A stretch of DNA of 64,000 nucleotides, taken from positions 32,835-96,834 of the forward strand of contig CAJONB010000007.1 of NCBI GenBank assembly GCA_905235715.1, given 5' to 3'. The DNA comes from an uncultured Ruminococcus sp. GTDB taxonomy: Bacteria > Bacillota > Clostridia > Oscillospirales > Acutalibacteraceae. Shown here piece by piece: positions 19,581-29,332 of this stretch (position 1 is its first letter; each line of letters starts with the position of its first letter). Made by a program: the position numbers and the translations under genes. The notes beneath the pieces are model-generated. The model saw only the letters and a program-made list of their open reading frames with translations. It had not been told where the DNA came from and did not search any database.

Positions 19581-19609
19581 TTGACAATTCAGCCGATGTA
19601 TATTATTAT
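19581..19609 (+). promoter_or_regulatory. Sigma-A promoter for the rny leader
   Basis: TTGACA N17 TATTAT. Confidence 0.75.
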
Positions 19610-19615
19610 TAATCA

Positions 19616-19891
19616 GGATGGAATAATAGTATTAATATAACTATTTATCCTGAATCCGTTAATGGGTCGGATTCATCCTTTCGTATTAGACTCTCTTAGA
19701 GAGCCGTTATATATAGATATTTTTTATGTCCTATTGCCGGTCCGCGTATGCGGATGCTATTGATTGATGGCACAGCCGACCGAGATAACTACTATCGGAA
19801 CTGTGCGTTTGGTAATACAAAATTGAATATCTGAAGTAACGGCACCGTGAGTTGAGTTTGATTCAAAATCAAATCAAGGAGGTGTCAATGC
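19616..19891 (+). ncRNA. Candidate structured 5' leader of rny (about 275 nt)
   Basis: Several stems: TGAATCCG/CGGATTCA (19651-19675), TCCGC-gtat-GCGGA (19741-19754), GCACAG..CCGA/TCGG..CTGTGC (19770-19806), TTGAgTTTGAT/ATCAAATCAA abutting the SD (19852-19877); no ORF. Confidence 0.5.
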
Positions 19892-21442
19892 ATGGATGCT
19901 TTGAGTATCATCCTCATCGTAGTCGCTTTGGTAATCGGCGCCGGCGCAGGCGTTGCCGTAGGCAGCGCATACCGCAAGAAGGTTGCCGAGGCAGAAATCG
20001 GCAGCGCCGAGCAGGAAGCCAAGCGTATTGTTGAGGATGCGATGAAAACCGCTGAAGCTAAGAAGAAAGAAGCTATCCTTGAAGGCAAGGACGAGGCTCA
20101 CCGCCTGCGTAATGAAGGCGAGAAAGAGCTTGCCGACCGCCGCAAGGAGGTACAGCGTCAGGAGCGGCGTATCCAGCAGAAGGAAGAGACCCTCGACCGT
20201 AAAATCGACAATGTCGAAAAGAAGGAAGACAGGGTACAGAAAAAAATGAAAGAAGCCGAGGCCAGACTCGCCGAGGTGGAAACAATCAAGAAGAGTCAAT
20301 TTGAGATGCTCGAGAGAATCTCGGGCTACACCGTCGATCAGGCAAAGGCTTATTTGCTTGATCAGCTTGAGCAGGATTTGGCGCATGAAAAATCCCTCAA
20401 GATTATGGAGTTTGAGCAACAGCTCAAGGACGAATCCGATAAGCGCGCCCGTAATATTATCTCGCTTGCGATTCAGCGCTGTGCCGCCGATCAGGTTGCC
20501 GAGGCAACCGTATCGGTTGTACCGCTGCCGAATGACGAGATGAAGGGACGTATCATCGGACGCGAGGGACGTAATATCCGCGCGATAGAGACCCTCACGG
20601 GCGTCGACCTCATTATTGACGACACGCCCGAGGCAATCACCCTTTCGTCGTTTGAGCCGGTGCGCAGAGAGATTGCGAGAATCTCTCTGGAGAAGCTTAT
20701 CGCGGACGGAAGAATCCATCCTGCGAGAGTTGAGGAAATGGTTGAAAAGGCACGCCGCGAGGTTGAGGCGAGCATTAAGCAGGCAGGTGAGCGCGCGGTA
20801 CTTGACGCGGGCGTCAACGGTCTGCATCCCGAGCTTGTAAAAATCCTCGGCCGCCTGAAATACCGTACAAGCTACGGTCAGAACGTTCTGAACCATTCGT
20901 TGGAGGTTTGTTACCTTTCCGGCATTATTGCTTCCGAGCTGGGTATCGACCCCACCGTCGCAAAGCGCGCGGGTCTGCTGCACGATATCGGTAAGGCGCT
21001 CGACCATGAAATCGAAGGCAGCCACGTTGAAATCGGCGTAGATATTGCGCGCAAGTATAAAGAGAGCGATGCGGTTATTCACGCGATTCAGGCTCATCAC
21101 GGCGACGTTGAAGCAAAAACCGTCGTTGCCTGCATTGTTCAGGCGGCTGACGCAATTTCTGCGGCACGTCCCGGCGCGCGCAGAGAAAACCTTGAAAATT
21201 ATATCAAGCGTCTGCAAAAGCTTGAAGAGATTGCCTCGTCCTTCAAGGGCGTCGAATCTTCTTTTGCCATTCAGGCGGGTCGTGAAATCCGCGTAATGGT
21301 CAAGCCTGAGCAGGTCAAGGATGATTCCATGGCTTCGTTGGCGCGAGATATCTGTAAGAAGATTGAGGAAGACCTCGAATATCCCGGACAGATTAAGGTC
21401 AATATCATCCGAGAATCGAGAGCCGCCGACTTCGCAAAATAA
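19892..21442 (+). CDS. rny: Ribonuclease Y
   Basis: N-terminal TM, coiled coil, KH domain ([32 protein letters not shown]), HD domain ([12 protein letters not shown]). Confidence 0.97.
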   Translation: MDALSIILIVVALVIGAGAGVAVGSAYRKKVAEAEIGSAEQEAKRIVEDAMKTAEAKKKEAILEGKDEAHRLRNEGEKELADRRKEVQRQERRIQQKEETLDRKIDNVEKKEDRVQKKMKEAEARLAEVETIKKSQFEMLERISGYTVDQAKAYLLDQLEQDLAHEKSLKIMEFEQQLKDESDKRARNIISLAIQRCAADQVAEATVSVVPLPNDEMKGRIIGREGRNIRAIETLTGVDLIIDDTPEAITLSSFEPVRREIARISLEKLIADGRIHPARVEEMVEKARREVEASIKQAGERAVLDAGVNGLHPELVKILGRLKYRTSYGQNVLNHSLEVCYLSGIIASELGIDPTVAKRAGLLHDIGKALDHEIEGSHVEIGVDIARKYKESDAVIHAIQAHHGDVEAKTVVACIVQAADAISAARPGARRENLENYIKRLQKLEEIASSFKGVESSFAIQAGREIRVMVKPEQVKDDSMASLARDICKKIEEDLEYPGQIKVNIIRESRAADFAK

Positions 21443-21451
21443 GAAACAGAA

Positions 21452-21478
21452 AGCACTGCTGAAAGGCAGTGCTTTTTT
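21452..21478 (+). terminator. rny terminator
   Basis: agcactgc tgaaag gcagtgct tttttt. Confidence 0.9.
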
Positions 21479-21590
21479 GATGATTGATGATGGATGATTG
21501 ATGATGGATGATTGATGTATATGATAAACAAGGTTTATTCAACTAATTTCATATTTCATATTTCTTATTTCTTATTTCTTATTTCATTTT
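21476..21590. repeat. Low-complexity tandem repeats
   Basis: 14-bp units (gatgatggatgatt) repeated at 21486-21517, followed by repeated 'atttcttatttc' units. Confidence 0.7.
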
Positions 21591-22451
21591 TTAATAGTCC
21601 CACTGCGGGACGTACTTTTTATCCGCGCTTTCCATATCCTGTGCGAAGCCGTCAAGACCTAAATCGTATAGCTTATCCAGTACCTTTGCGTATTCGCGGC
21701 GGGTGATTCTGCGGTTGATATCGGGATATTCCGCCAAATCCCCAGCGGGAAAATACTGCGCCATCAGGCTGACGGGGACTTTTGTGCCGAATTCCTCCGC
21801 AATCCGTTCCATAACGCCGATACTGTTTTTTACGTGCGATGGTAACACCAAGTGCCGAATCAGCACACCGCGCTTCATCAAGCCGTCTACGATGATATTA
21901 TCTCCTGTTTGACGCAGCATTTCGCGGATTGCCTCAACGGCGGTTTCCGTATAGTCGGGGCAGTGTGACAGGCGCTGTGCAAGCGAATTGTCGCTGTACT
22001 TAAAGTCGGGGAGATATATGTCGATAACGCCGTCGAGCATTTTCAGGCTTTCTGCCTTATCATAGCCCGAGCTGTTATAAATCAGCGGGAGCTTCGGCCG
22101 GTAAATCGCAAGGCTCTCGAGAATAGTGCCGATGTAGTGGGTGGGAGTGACAAACTCAATATTATGGACGCCTATGTTCTCAAGACGTTTGTATTCCTCG
22201 CTGAGCGCGTAGGGCGTAATGTATCTGCCCGCCGTACCTGCTGAAATCTCGCGGTTCTGGCAGTATACGCATCTGAGGGAACAGCCGGAGAAGAAAATAG
22301 TCCCTGCTCCGTTTGTACCGCTGATAACCGGCTCTTCGTCATAATGCGGCGCGACACGCGCGAGCTTCGGCAGCGTGCCTACACCGCAGAAGCCGCCTTG
22401 ACGCTCCGTTCTTTCTATATGACATGACCGCGGACAAATATCGCACAGCAT
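21591..22451 (-). CDS. Radical SAM protein, PflA/PflX-like
   Basis: CDICPRSCHIERTERQGGFCGVG and FFSGCSLRCVYCQNREIS (CX3CX2C). Confidence 0.85.
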   Translation of the reverse strand: MLCDICPRSCHIERTERQGGFCGVGTLPKLARVAPHYDEEPVISGTNGAGTIFFSGCSLRCVYCQNREISAGTAGRYITPYALSEEYKRLENIGVHNIEFVTPTHYIGTILESLAIYRPKLPLIYNSSGYDKAESLKMLDGVIDIYLPDFKYSDNSLAQRLSHCPDYTETAVEAIREMLRQTGDNIIVDGLMKRGVLIRHLVLPSHVKNSIGVMERIAEEFGTKVPVSLMAQYFPAGDLAEYPDINRRITRREYAKVLDKLYDLGLDGFAQDMESADKKYVPQWDY

Positions 22452-22503
22452 AGCTTCACCGCCTTTCACAGATATCATAGCACAAAAGCGACGGGATGAA
22501 AAG

Positions 22504-22734
22504 TCAAACCTTGAAATCGAGGAGAAAATCCTCGATCGCCTGATTCAAATGCTCCGGCGAAAGATTTTCCGCATTGAATCGCTCTACCAAGCGCTCGACC
22601 TTTTCGCGGTCAGAGGAAACGTCTTTGACGACACGTATCAGCTTCCCGCCTTCAAATACCGTAATCCCGTACGTTTTGTAAAATCCGCAAGTCCGGTCAT
22701 ACATACTCTGCACAAATATCCTGTATTCGTTCAT
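22504..22734 (-). CDS. Small conserved protein (DUF6514-like)
   Basis: 76-aa ORF with SD (ggaggg) and compact domain-like sequence; the family call is from memory. Confidence 0.55.
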   Translation of the reverse strand: MNEYRIFVQSMYDRTCGFYKTYGITVFEGGKLIRVVKDVSSDREKVERLVERFNAENLSPEHLNQAIEDFLLDFKV

Positions 22735-22754
22735 ACGCCCTCCTGCCAGAAGCT

Positions 22755-22773
22755 ATGTGAATATATTTCACAT
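22755..22773. promoter_or_regulatory. Candidate operator, perfect 7-5-7 palindrome
   Basis: ATGTGAA tatat TTCACAT, about 20 bp upstream of the minus-strand 22734 start. Confidence 0.45.
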
Positions 22774-22945
22774 TCTTGTGCAATAATATCACTTAATTCG
22801 ACTGATTGCAAGCATTTCAACAAAAGTGTAATAATCATTACAGAAATCGACAAAATCATTGCAATATTTCTTGCTTCCGTTGGGGGAAAGGTATTGAAAA
22901 CCCGCATGGACTGTGATATGATGAATTTCGAAGATAGGTTATATT

Positions 22946-23684
22946 TTGCGCGGTGCTGAAGAAATCTATGAGGTACCCGGCGATCAGTATCAAAAGCGAA
23001 TGGCGTTTTTGAACGAGGTTCTGGAGCTGGACAGCGCTTTTGAACCGGAAAGCCCTTTTGATTTCGGTAGAATGGAGTACAGAATAAAGTTCAGACTAAC
23101 CGATGATGATATATTTGTCGAGCATGACCAAAACGCAGTCACAGTCAAGTTCTGCGCCGATAAGGTATCGGTAGAACAGATTATCTCCTACACGCTTGAA
23201 ACCGTCCATGTCAAGGATATGCAAATCAAGGACGTGGAAATTGAGGAAATCATCAAGCGGCTGTACCGGCATACTGCTCTTGAGCTATGCGATTCCGCGG
23301 CTGGATTTGCCGTTCCACTGGTATACGATACCGCTGCTGTTGGTTGTTGTGGTATTCGCGACAATGATTTATACCGCGCTGAAAATTATGACTGCGGCGA
23401 TTTCCTTCTGGACAAAGGCGAGCGGTCATGTCACGCACATGCTGTATATGATCAATGACTTTGCCAAATATCCTGTTTCTATTTATAACAAGGCGGTACA
23501 GACGATTATCACTTATGTGATTCCGTTCGCTTTTACCGCGTATTATCCCGCGAGTTACTTCCTTACAGGGAACGACCCTTTGTTCTGCATCGGCGGTACG
23601 GTTATTGCCGGCACGGTGCTGATGGCGATTGCGCTTTTTGTCTGGCACAAGGGCGTGAACGCATACGAGAGCGCGGGGTCATAA
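22946..23684 (+). pseudogene. Remnant of an ABC-2 transporter: eroded ATPase C-terminal part fused out of frame to permease C-terminal part
   Basis: Frame A: EEIYEVPGDQYQKRMAFLNEVLELD...VKDMQIKDVEIEEIIKRLY (no Walker A/B). Frame B: ...DFAKYPVSIYNKAVQTIITYVIPFAFTAYYPASYFL. Confidence 0.65.
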
Positions 23685-23774
23685 TTTCAGATATCAGATA
23701 ACAGTTTACAGATAACAGTGGATGGCGGGCGCTGCCCGCACCCGTTTTCTATTTTTGTACAGAAAGGGCTGTTT

Positions 23775-24866
23775 ATGTCAAATCCGTTCTTTTCGGTTTC
23801 CGAAATCGACCAAACAGAATATCTGACCCCGAAGGTTTCGCTCAACCGTGCCGTAATGGCAAAATGCCCTGTCGGCGGAATCGAAGAGGGCTTGGATGGC
23901 AGATGCTTCAAGGATATTTTCTCGCCTGACGCGATTGTCGCTGAAATGCGGCGCGTATCGCCCCACTATGGACTCGATTTCTCAGGCTATCCCGACTTTG
24001 CCCTGCCGATGCAGCTTGATAAAGCGCTGAAATCGAAGGATGCGCGCTACCGCCAGATGGCAAAGCGCATTGTCCATAAATTCGGCAACCGGCTCGGACT
24101 TTTGCTGCTGACGCTGAAAACGGGTCTGCCGGAGAACCGTGCCGCGCGCCCGGATTGGGACGACGCCTGCTGGAAATGCTGGAATCAGCTCGATACCGTG
24201 ATCCTGACGGGAGGGCTTGCAAGCTCCGGCTTCGGCAGGCGTATCAAGGAGCAGGTGCAGTCGGTCTTTGACCGGGCAGGCGTGAAGCCGTATAATATCA
24301 TGCTCTTCGAGAACGGTGCATATCTCGGTGTGATGGGACTCGGACAGCGAATGATGGAGGACGAATCCGCTTCGCTGGTGCTCGATATGGGGCAGACCTA
24401 CTTCAAGCGCGCTTATCTGAAAAAATCCGGCGGAATCGTCAGCGCCGTTAATACCTTCGACAGTCTTCCGTCGCGCTATATGCAGACGAAATTTGAAGAT
24501 GAGGGCGACAAGCTTGCCTTTGCGTATGACTTGCACAGCTATATTCTCAATATCATCGCGGGAACCTATAGGGAAGCGTCGGAGCAGACCGAGCTGAACG
24601 ACCGAATATTAATCAGTATTGCGAACTATACCCATTCAGGTATTCTCAATTCCGAGCGCGGAGGCTATGCTAAGCTCAGTATGCTGGGAGAGAACTACGC
24701 GGATGTGCTGGAGGAGCAGCTCTCGGGAGAGCTAAGGCGCAGTATTGAGGTGCGGCTGGTACATGACGCGACTGCGACGGCGATGTACTTCTCCGATATT
24801 CCGAACTCGGTGTGCATTACGCTGGGCACAGGCTTCGGCGTAGGCTTTCCTGAAATCAGGAATTAG
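23775..24866 (+). CDS. Uncharacterised ASKHA-superfamily (sugar-kinase/ROK-like) protein
   Basis: LVLDMGQTYFKRA phosphate-1-like motif, VILTGGLASSGFG, CITLGTGFGVGF. Confidence 0.5.
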   Translation: MSNPFFSVSEIDQTEYLTPKVSLNRAVMAKCPVGGIEEGLDGRCFKDIFSPDAIVAEMRRVSPHYGLDFSGYPDFALPMQLDKALKSKDARYRQMAKRIVHKFGNRLGLLLLTLKTGLPENRAARPDWDDACWKCWNQLDTVILTGGLASSGFGRRIKEQVQSVFDRAGVKPYNIMLFENGAYLGVMGLGQRMMEDESASLVLDMGQTYFKRAYLKKSGGIVSAVNTFDSLPSRYMQTKFEDEGDKLAFAYDLHSYILNIIAGTYREASEQTELNDRILISIANYTHSGILNSERGGYAKLSMLGENYADVLEEQLSGELRRSIEVRLVHDATATAMYFSDIPNSVCITLGTGFGVGFPEIRN

Positions 24867-24930
24867 GTGCTTCGGGTAAATGCGGGCATCAATCATCCAT
24901 CATCTATCATCAATCATACATCATCTTCTC

Positions 24931-24956
24931 CGACCGTGCTTATGCGCGGTCGTTTC
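24931..24956 (+). terminator. Putative intrinsic terminator
   Basis: cgaccgtgc ttat gcgcggtcg hairpin. Confidence 0.5.
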
Positions 24957-25136
24957 ACTTTTCGGGTGATTTTGTGAATATTTCTGAGTGCTTTGTCGGA
25001 TTTACACAAATTGCGACAAAAAAGATTGTGCAATAATTCGCGCCGAAATCTTGTCATTTTCATTTATTATTTTTAACAAATATGATATAATGGTTACAAC
25101 TGAGATTCGGTTATTTTACTCAAAGGAGAGGATTTT

Positions 25137-28100
25137 ATGAAATCTCGCAGGATCATCTCATTCTTGCTGGTTGTAATGCTTTTGGTATCTACCGTAAGCA
25201 TCGGCGCGTATGCGAATACCGCCGATCTCGCAGAGACGGGCTACTACAACCAGAACTATCTTGAGAATTACGCAACAAAAGCTGCCGCTGAGTCCGGCTA
25301 CGGCTGTACTTACTCCAAGTCAGCCACCACCTTTAAGGTATGGGCTCCCGAGGCAACATCCGTCAGCGTTAAGCGCTATTCCACCGGTACCGACGCCGAG
25401 TCGGGCGCGGCTGTACTGGGCACCGATAAGATGTCCTATAACAGCTCCACCGGTTCGTGGACACTGAAGCTTAACGGCGACCATAAGAACGAGTATTATA
25501 CTTATATCGTCGACCGCTCCGGCGTTATCAAGGAAACGCAGGATCCCTACGCGACGGCTGTCGGCGCGAACGGCAACCGTTCCATGATCTGCGACCTCGA
25601 TTCCACCGACCCCGACGGTTGGGAGAACGACAAGCACGTCTTCTTTGACAATCCCGGCGAGGCGGTTGTCTGGGAGGTTCATGTACGTGATTTCTCCATC
25701 GACGTTTCTTCCGGCGTCAGCGACGCGAATAAGGGAAAGTACCTTGCGTTCACCGAGGGCAATACCACTGTAGGCGGCAAGGGCAAGGTAGCCTCCTGCG
25801 TTGACTATCTGGTTGAGCATAACGTCAACTGCGTACAGCTCATGCCGATTGAGGACTTTGCGTCTATCGACGAGACCGACGACGCTATCCGCAGAAACTG
25901 GGGCTACGATCCCAAAAACTACAACGTTCCCGAGGGCTCCTACTCCTCCGACCCTTATGACGGAAACACCCGTATCACCGAATTCAAGATGCTGGTTCAG
26001 GCGCTGCATGACCGCGGTATCGCCGTTGTCATGGACGTTGTTTACAACCACACCTTCGTCCTCGAGGGCTCCTCGCTCAACATGACGACCCCGAACTACT
26101 TCTACCGTAAGTCCTCTGCGGAGAACTATCACAACGGCTCGGGTCTGGGCAACGTTCTGTCCTCCGAGAAGGCGATGACCTCAAAGTTTATCTCAGACTC
26201 CCTGATTCACTGGGTCAACGAGTATCACATCGACGGCTTCCGCTTCGACCTGATGGGCTGCCACGATGTTACCAATGTCAAAAAATGGCGCACTAATCTC
26301 GATAAGATCGATCAGCGCATCCTGATGTACGGCGAGCCGTGGCCGGGCGGCGGAGATAACGGTATCAGCAACGGTATCTCTAACTCGAACCTTAACCAGC
26401 TCACCCGCGTCGGCGCGTTCAACCAGACTTATTCCGACGCGCTCAAGGGCGACCATGAGAAGAATACGACCGCAGGTATTGGCTTCCTGAACGGACAGTC
26501 TGACGCTGAAATCCGCAAGGCGGGCGCAGGTCAGGCTACCTATTTCCCAAGCGCTAAGGTGAACCAGTTCATCAACTACACCGATAACCATGATAACCTG
26601 ACGCTGTTCGATAAGATTCTCGCGGGCAACGGCGCTGCCGGCTTTAAGGCAGGTAAGGACGGCGTTGTTTCCAACGGTACCACCCCGCTGATTACCCAGA
26701 ACAAGACCGCCGTCAATAATCCGAGCGCGCAGGTGCTGGGTCAGATGAAGGTTGCTCTGACATCCGCGCTGACCTCACAGGGCATCCCGTTTACCGTTGC
26801 GGGTACCGAGTTCTGCCGCACCAAGTACGGCGATGCAAACTCCTACCGCTCCGAGGACGCGATCAACGCAATTGACTGGACACGCGCTGAGACGTATGCT
26901 TCTGTTGCGGACTACTACGCAGGCTTAGTCGCTATCCGTAAGGCGTTCGATGCGTTTACGAATTCGACCTCTGTTTCCACAACCACCGTCAGCGGCTGTA
27001 CCGCATGGCAAATCAGCAACAGCGCCTCCGGTCAGTGGAGCAAGATTATCGTCGCGCTGAACAATACATCCGCGGCGAAGACCATCACCTGCTCCGGAAA
27101 CTGGACGGTCGTTGCGAACGGCACCAAGGCGGGCACAACCGCGCTGGGTACTACTTCCGGCTCCTACAGCGTTCCCGCATGGTCGGGCGTTATACTGGTA
27201 GATTCCGCGTCCTTCGGCAACTACAAGCAGCCGAACCCCGGTACCGCTACCGTTATTACCGAGCATTATACCCGCGACTCCGCGACCGGCTCTTACACTA
27301 AAATCAAGACCGAGACCGCGAAGTATAAGGAAGGTCAGACATGGCGTGCTTCCAAGAGCCTCGCTATCCTCTTTGACCATGACTTTGACAAGACCGAGTC
27401 CACTGCTTCCGGCAACGCTACCTACGGCGCTGTCACCGCGGGCAGCACCTATACCGTAAAATTCTACTATACCCGCAATATCAAGTCGGGCTATCTGACC
27501 GTTAACTTCCTGAATACCTCGGGCGGCGCGCGTATCAAGACGCCGATGAAGTACCGTATGCGCAACGGCGATCCCTACTCGATTCCCGCGACTGCCGTCA
27601 TGGGCTATGAGCTGGATACCACCCGTTATCCCGCAATGACGCGCGGTAACTTTGACGCAGACAACCCCGCTACCTTCAACTTCTACTATAAGAAGCTGAC
27701 CAATACAACCACCCGCGTCCACTTCTATAAGACCGGCACCAAGTTTGCCAATAGCTCGACAATCCTATGCTACGCTTATGATGACGACGGCAATGAGCCG
27801 CTCGGCGCATGGCCGATCCAGACAAAGGCTACTGCCGGCATGAAGAACGATACCGCGACAGGTGCGGGCTGGGTCTATATCGACGTTCCCACCACCTCGT
27901 GCTATGTCATGTTCCACTACGGCGATATGCAGCTTCCCGGACAGGGTGAGCAGGGCTATTCCGTATCCGGCGAAGCATGGATCAAGAACGGCGTCGTTTC
28001 CTTTAATAATAAGATTGTTACCTCGCATATCGAGATAAAGACCGGTAAGCAGGTTTCCGCCGACGTTACCAAGCAGTACACCAACGTCAGCTCCAACCAG

Positions 28101-29192
28101 ACTTATACGACCTCTCCGGTCACCACCCTTAACCGTGAGTATTACACTCCCGCGAACGCTTCCGGCTACTATGAGGCAGGCGTTACCAACGTCGTTTACC
28201 TCTACACCGATGAAGGCGAAAAGCCCACCGAGCCTCCCACACAGCCGAAGCCGACCTCTGCCGGCACCGGTAAGCTGATGGGCGATACCGACGAGGATAA
28301 TACAATCAGCGTACTTGACTCTACTCTTATCCAGCGCGTGCTTGTTGACCTTGCAGCAAAGACAGCATCATACAACATCGTTGGCGACGTTGACCAGGAC
28401 GGCGCGGTTACCATCATCGACGCGACCACAATCCAGAGATTCCTTGCGGGCTTGAAGCTCGACGATAAAGTGAAAATCAACGTCCGTATCGACGGCGATG
28501 AGCCTACCGAGCCTCCGACCGATCCCGTTGTACCGACCGAGTATACCGAACCGACCGATCCGTATTACGGCGACGAAGTTACCATCTACTTTACGAATAA
28601 CAAATACTGGGGCAGCGTCTATGCTTATATCTGGTCCGATTCTCAGGAGGGCTACTGGCCCGGCGACGCGATTTATCCTGTCGCGACCAACGATTACGGT
28701 CAGGATATTTATGAGGTCACCCTCAGCTCCGATTCCTACATTATCTTCAACGACGGCAACGATACCGAGCAGACGACCGATATCTATGTCGGCGGCTTGT
28801 TAGAGAACGCAGTCTACTGCCTTGATAATGTAGACGAGAACGGTCACTACCTCTACGGCGAGTGGACATACGATCCGTATTATGTCGGTCCTACTACGGG
28901 ACCCGGCGGCGACGGCGGAAAGATGTACATGATTCCGTCCACCGAGTGGAAATCCGACGGCGCGCGCTTTGCGGCTTACTTCTTCGGCGGCAACGATCCG
29001 ACATGGGCAAATATGAAGTACGCCGGCGACAACCTCTATTCGGTTGACATTCCCGACGGCTACACGAATATCATCTTCGTCCGTATGAACGGCGCGACGA
29101 CCGAGAATAACTGGGAAAATAAGTGGAACCAGACCGATGACCTGAGCATCGAGCCGGGCGGCACCTATACCGTCAACGGCTGGGAAAAGTAA
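25137..29192 (+). CDS. Secreted type I pullulanase (CBM48-GH13) with MucBP-like repeats, starch-binding-like modules and an internal type I dockerin
   Basis: Signal peptide; NWGYDPKNYNVPEGSYS, DGFRFDLMGCHD, LMYGEPWPGG, NYTDNHDN; dockerin MGDTDEDNTISVLDSTLIQRVL...GDVDQDGAVTIIDATTIQRFL. Confidence 0.92.
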   Translation: MKSRRIISFLLVVMLLVSTVSIGAYANTADLAETGYYNQNYLENYATKAAAESGYGCTYSKSATTFKVWAPEATSVSVKRYSTGTDAESGAAVLGTDKMSYNSSTGSWTLKLNGDHKNEYYTYIVDRSGVIKETQDPYATAVGANGNRSMICDLDSTDPDGWENDKHVFFDNPGEAVVWEVHVRDFSIDVSSGVSDANKGKYLAFTEGNTTVGGKGKVASCVDYLVEHNVNCVQLMPIEDFASIDETDDAIRRNWGYDPKNYNVPEGSYSSDPYDGNTRITEFKMLVQALHDRGIAVVMDVVYNHTFVLEGSSLNMTTPNYFYRKSSAENYHNGSGLGNVLSSEKAMTSKFISDSLIHWVNEYHIDGFRFDLMGCHDVTNVKKWRTNLDKIDQRILMYGEPWPGGGDNGISNGISNSNLNQLTRVGAFNQTYSDALKGDHEKNTTAGIGFLNGQSDAEIRKAGAGQATYFPSAKVNQFINYTDNHDNLTLFDKILAGNGAAGFKAGKDGVVSNGTTPLITQNKTAVNNPSAQVLGQMKVALTSALTSQGIPFTVAGTEFCRTKYGDANSYRSEDAINAIDWTRAETYASVADYYAGLVAIRKAFDAFTNSTSVSTTTVSGCTAWQISNSASGQWSKIIVALNNTSAAKTITCSGNWTVVANGTKAGTTALGTTSGSYSVPAWSGVILVDSASFGNYKQPNPGTATVITEHYTRDSATGSYTKIKTETAKYKEGQTWRASKSLAILFDHDFDKTESTASGNATYGAVTAGSTYTVKFYYTRNIKSGYLTVNFLNTSGGARIKTPMKYRMRNGDPYSIPATAVMGYELDTTRYPAMTRGNFDADNPATFNFYYKKLTNTTTRVHFYKTGTKFANSSTILCYAYDDDGNEPLGAWPIQTKATAGMKNDTATGAGWVYIDVPTTSCYVMFHYGDMQLPGQGEQGYSVSGEAWIKNGVVSFNNKIVTSHIEIKTGKQVSADVTKQYTNVSSNQTYTTSPVTTLNREYYTPANASGYYEAGVTNVVYLYTDEGEKPTEPPTQPKPTSAGTGKLMGDTDEDNTISVLDSTLIQRVLVDLAAKTASYNIVGDVDQDGAVTIIDATTIQRFLAGLKLDDKVKINVRIDGDEPTEPPTDPVVPTEYTEPTDPYYGDEVTIYFTNNKYWGSVYAYIWSDSQEGYWPGDAIYPVATNDYGQDIYEVTLSSDSYIIFNDGNDTEQTTDIYVGGLLENAVYCLDNVDENGHYLYGEWTYDPYYVGPTTGPGGDGGKMYMIPSTEWKSDGARFAAYFFGGNDPTWANMKYAGDNLYSVDIPDGYTNIIFVRMNGATTENNWENKWNQTDDLSIEPGGTYTVNGWEK
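28272..28466 (+). other. Type I dockerin module inside the pullulanase ORF
   Basis: Two Ca-binding repeats: DTDEDNTISVLDSTLIQRVL and DVDQDGAVTIIDATTIQRFL. Confidence 0.9.
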
Positions 29193-29216
29193 ATCCCGGT
29201 TAACGCTAAATTACAA

Positions 29217-29245
29217 AGAGCCTTGCTTCGGCAGGGCTCTTTTTA
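29217..29245 (+). terminator. Pullulanase terminator
   Basis: agagccttgc TTCG gcagggctct ttttt. Confidence 0.92.
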
Positions 29246-29288
29246 CTTAGAATGTTTGACGATAGGAATTGGTTGGCGCAATTAACTC

Positions 29289-29317
29289 TTGCAAAATAAT
29301 GCATGATGGGATATAAT
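29289..29317 (+). promoter_or_regulatory. Sigma-A promoter for the pqqD-like operon
   Basis: TTGCAA N17 TATAAT just upstream of ATG 29333. Confidence 0.75.
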
Positions 29318-29332
29318 TTGCTTGGTGATAGT

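Noticed and set aside
19874-21217. 447-aa ORF antisense to rny
   Set aside because: Shadow ORF fully opposite a clear RNase Y gene; its product has no recognisable domain and arises from codon bias.
22549-22959. 136-aa plus-strand ORF
   Set aside because: Overlaps the minus-strand DUF6514-like gene and the regulatory gap; no SD or motif.
28202-28269. Pro/Thr-rich 'EPPTQPKPT' coding repeats as a possible CRISPR or tandem DNA repeat
   Set aside because: In-frame interdomain linker of the pullulanase, a usual feature of dockerin proteins.
29193-29332. RiPP precursor peptide ORF upstream of the pqqD-like gene
   Set aside because: The gap holds only the pullulanase terminator and a promoter whose predicted TSS is about 10 nt before the pqqD ATG; no SD-ORF fits.
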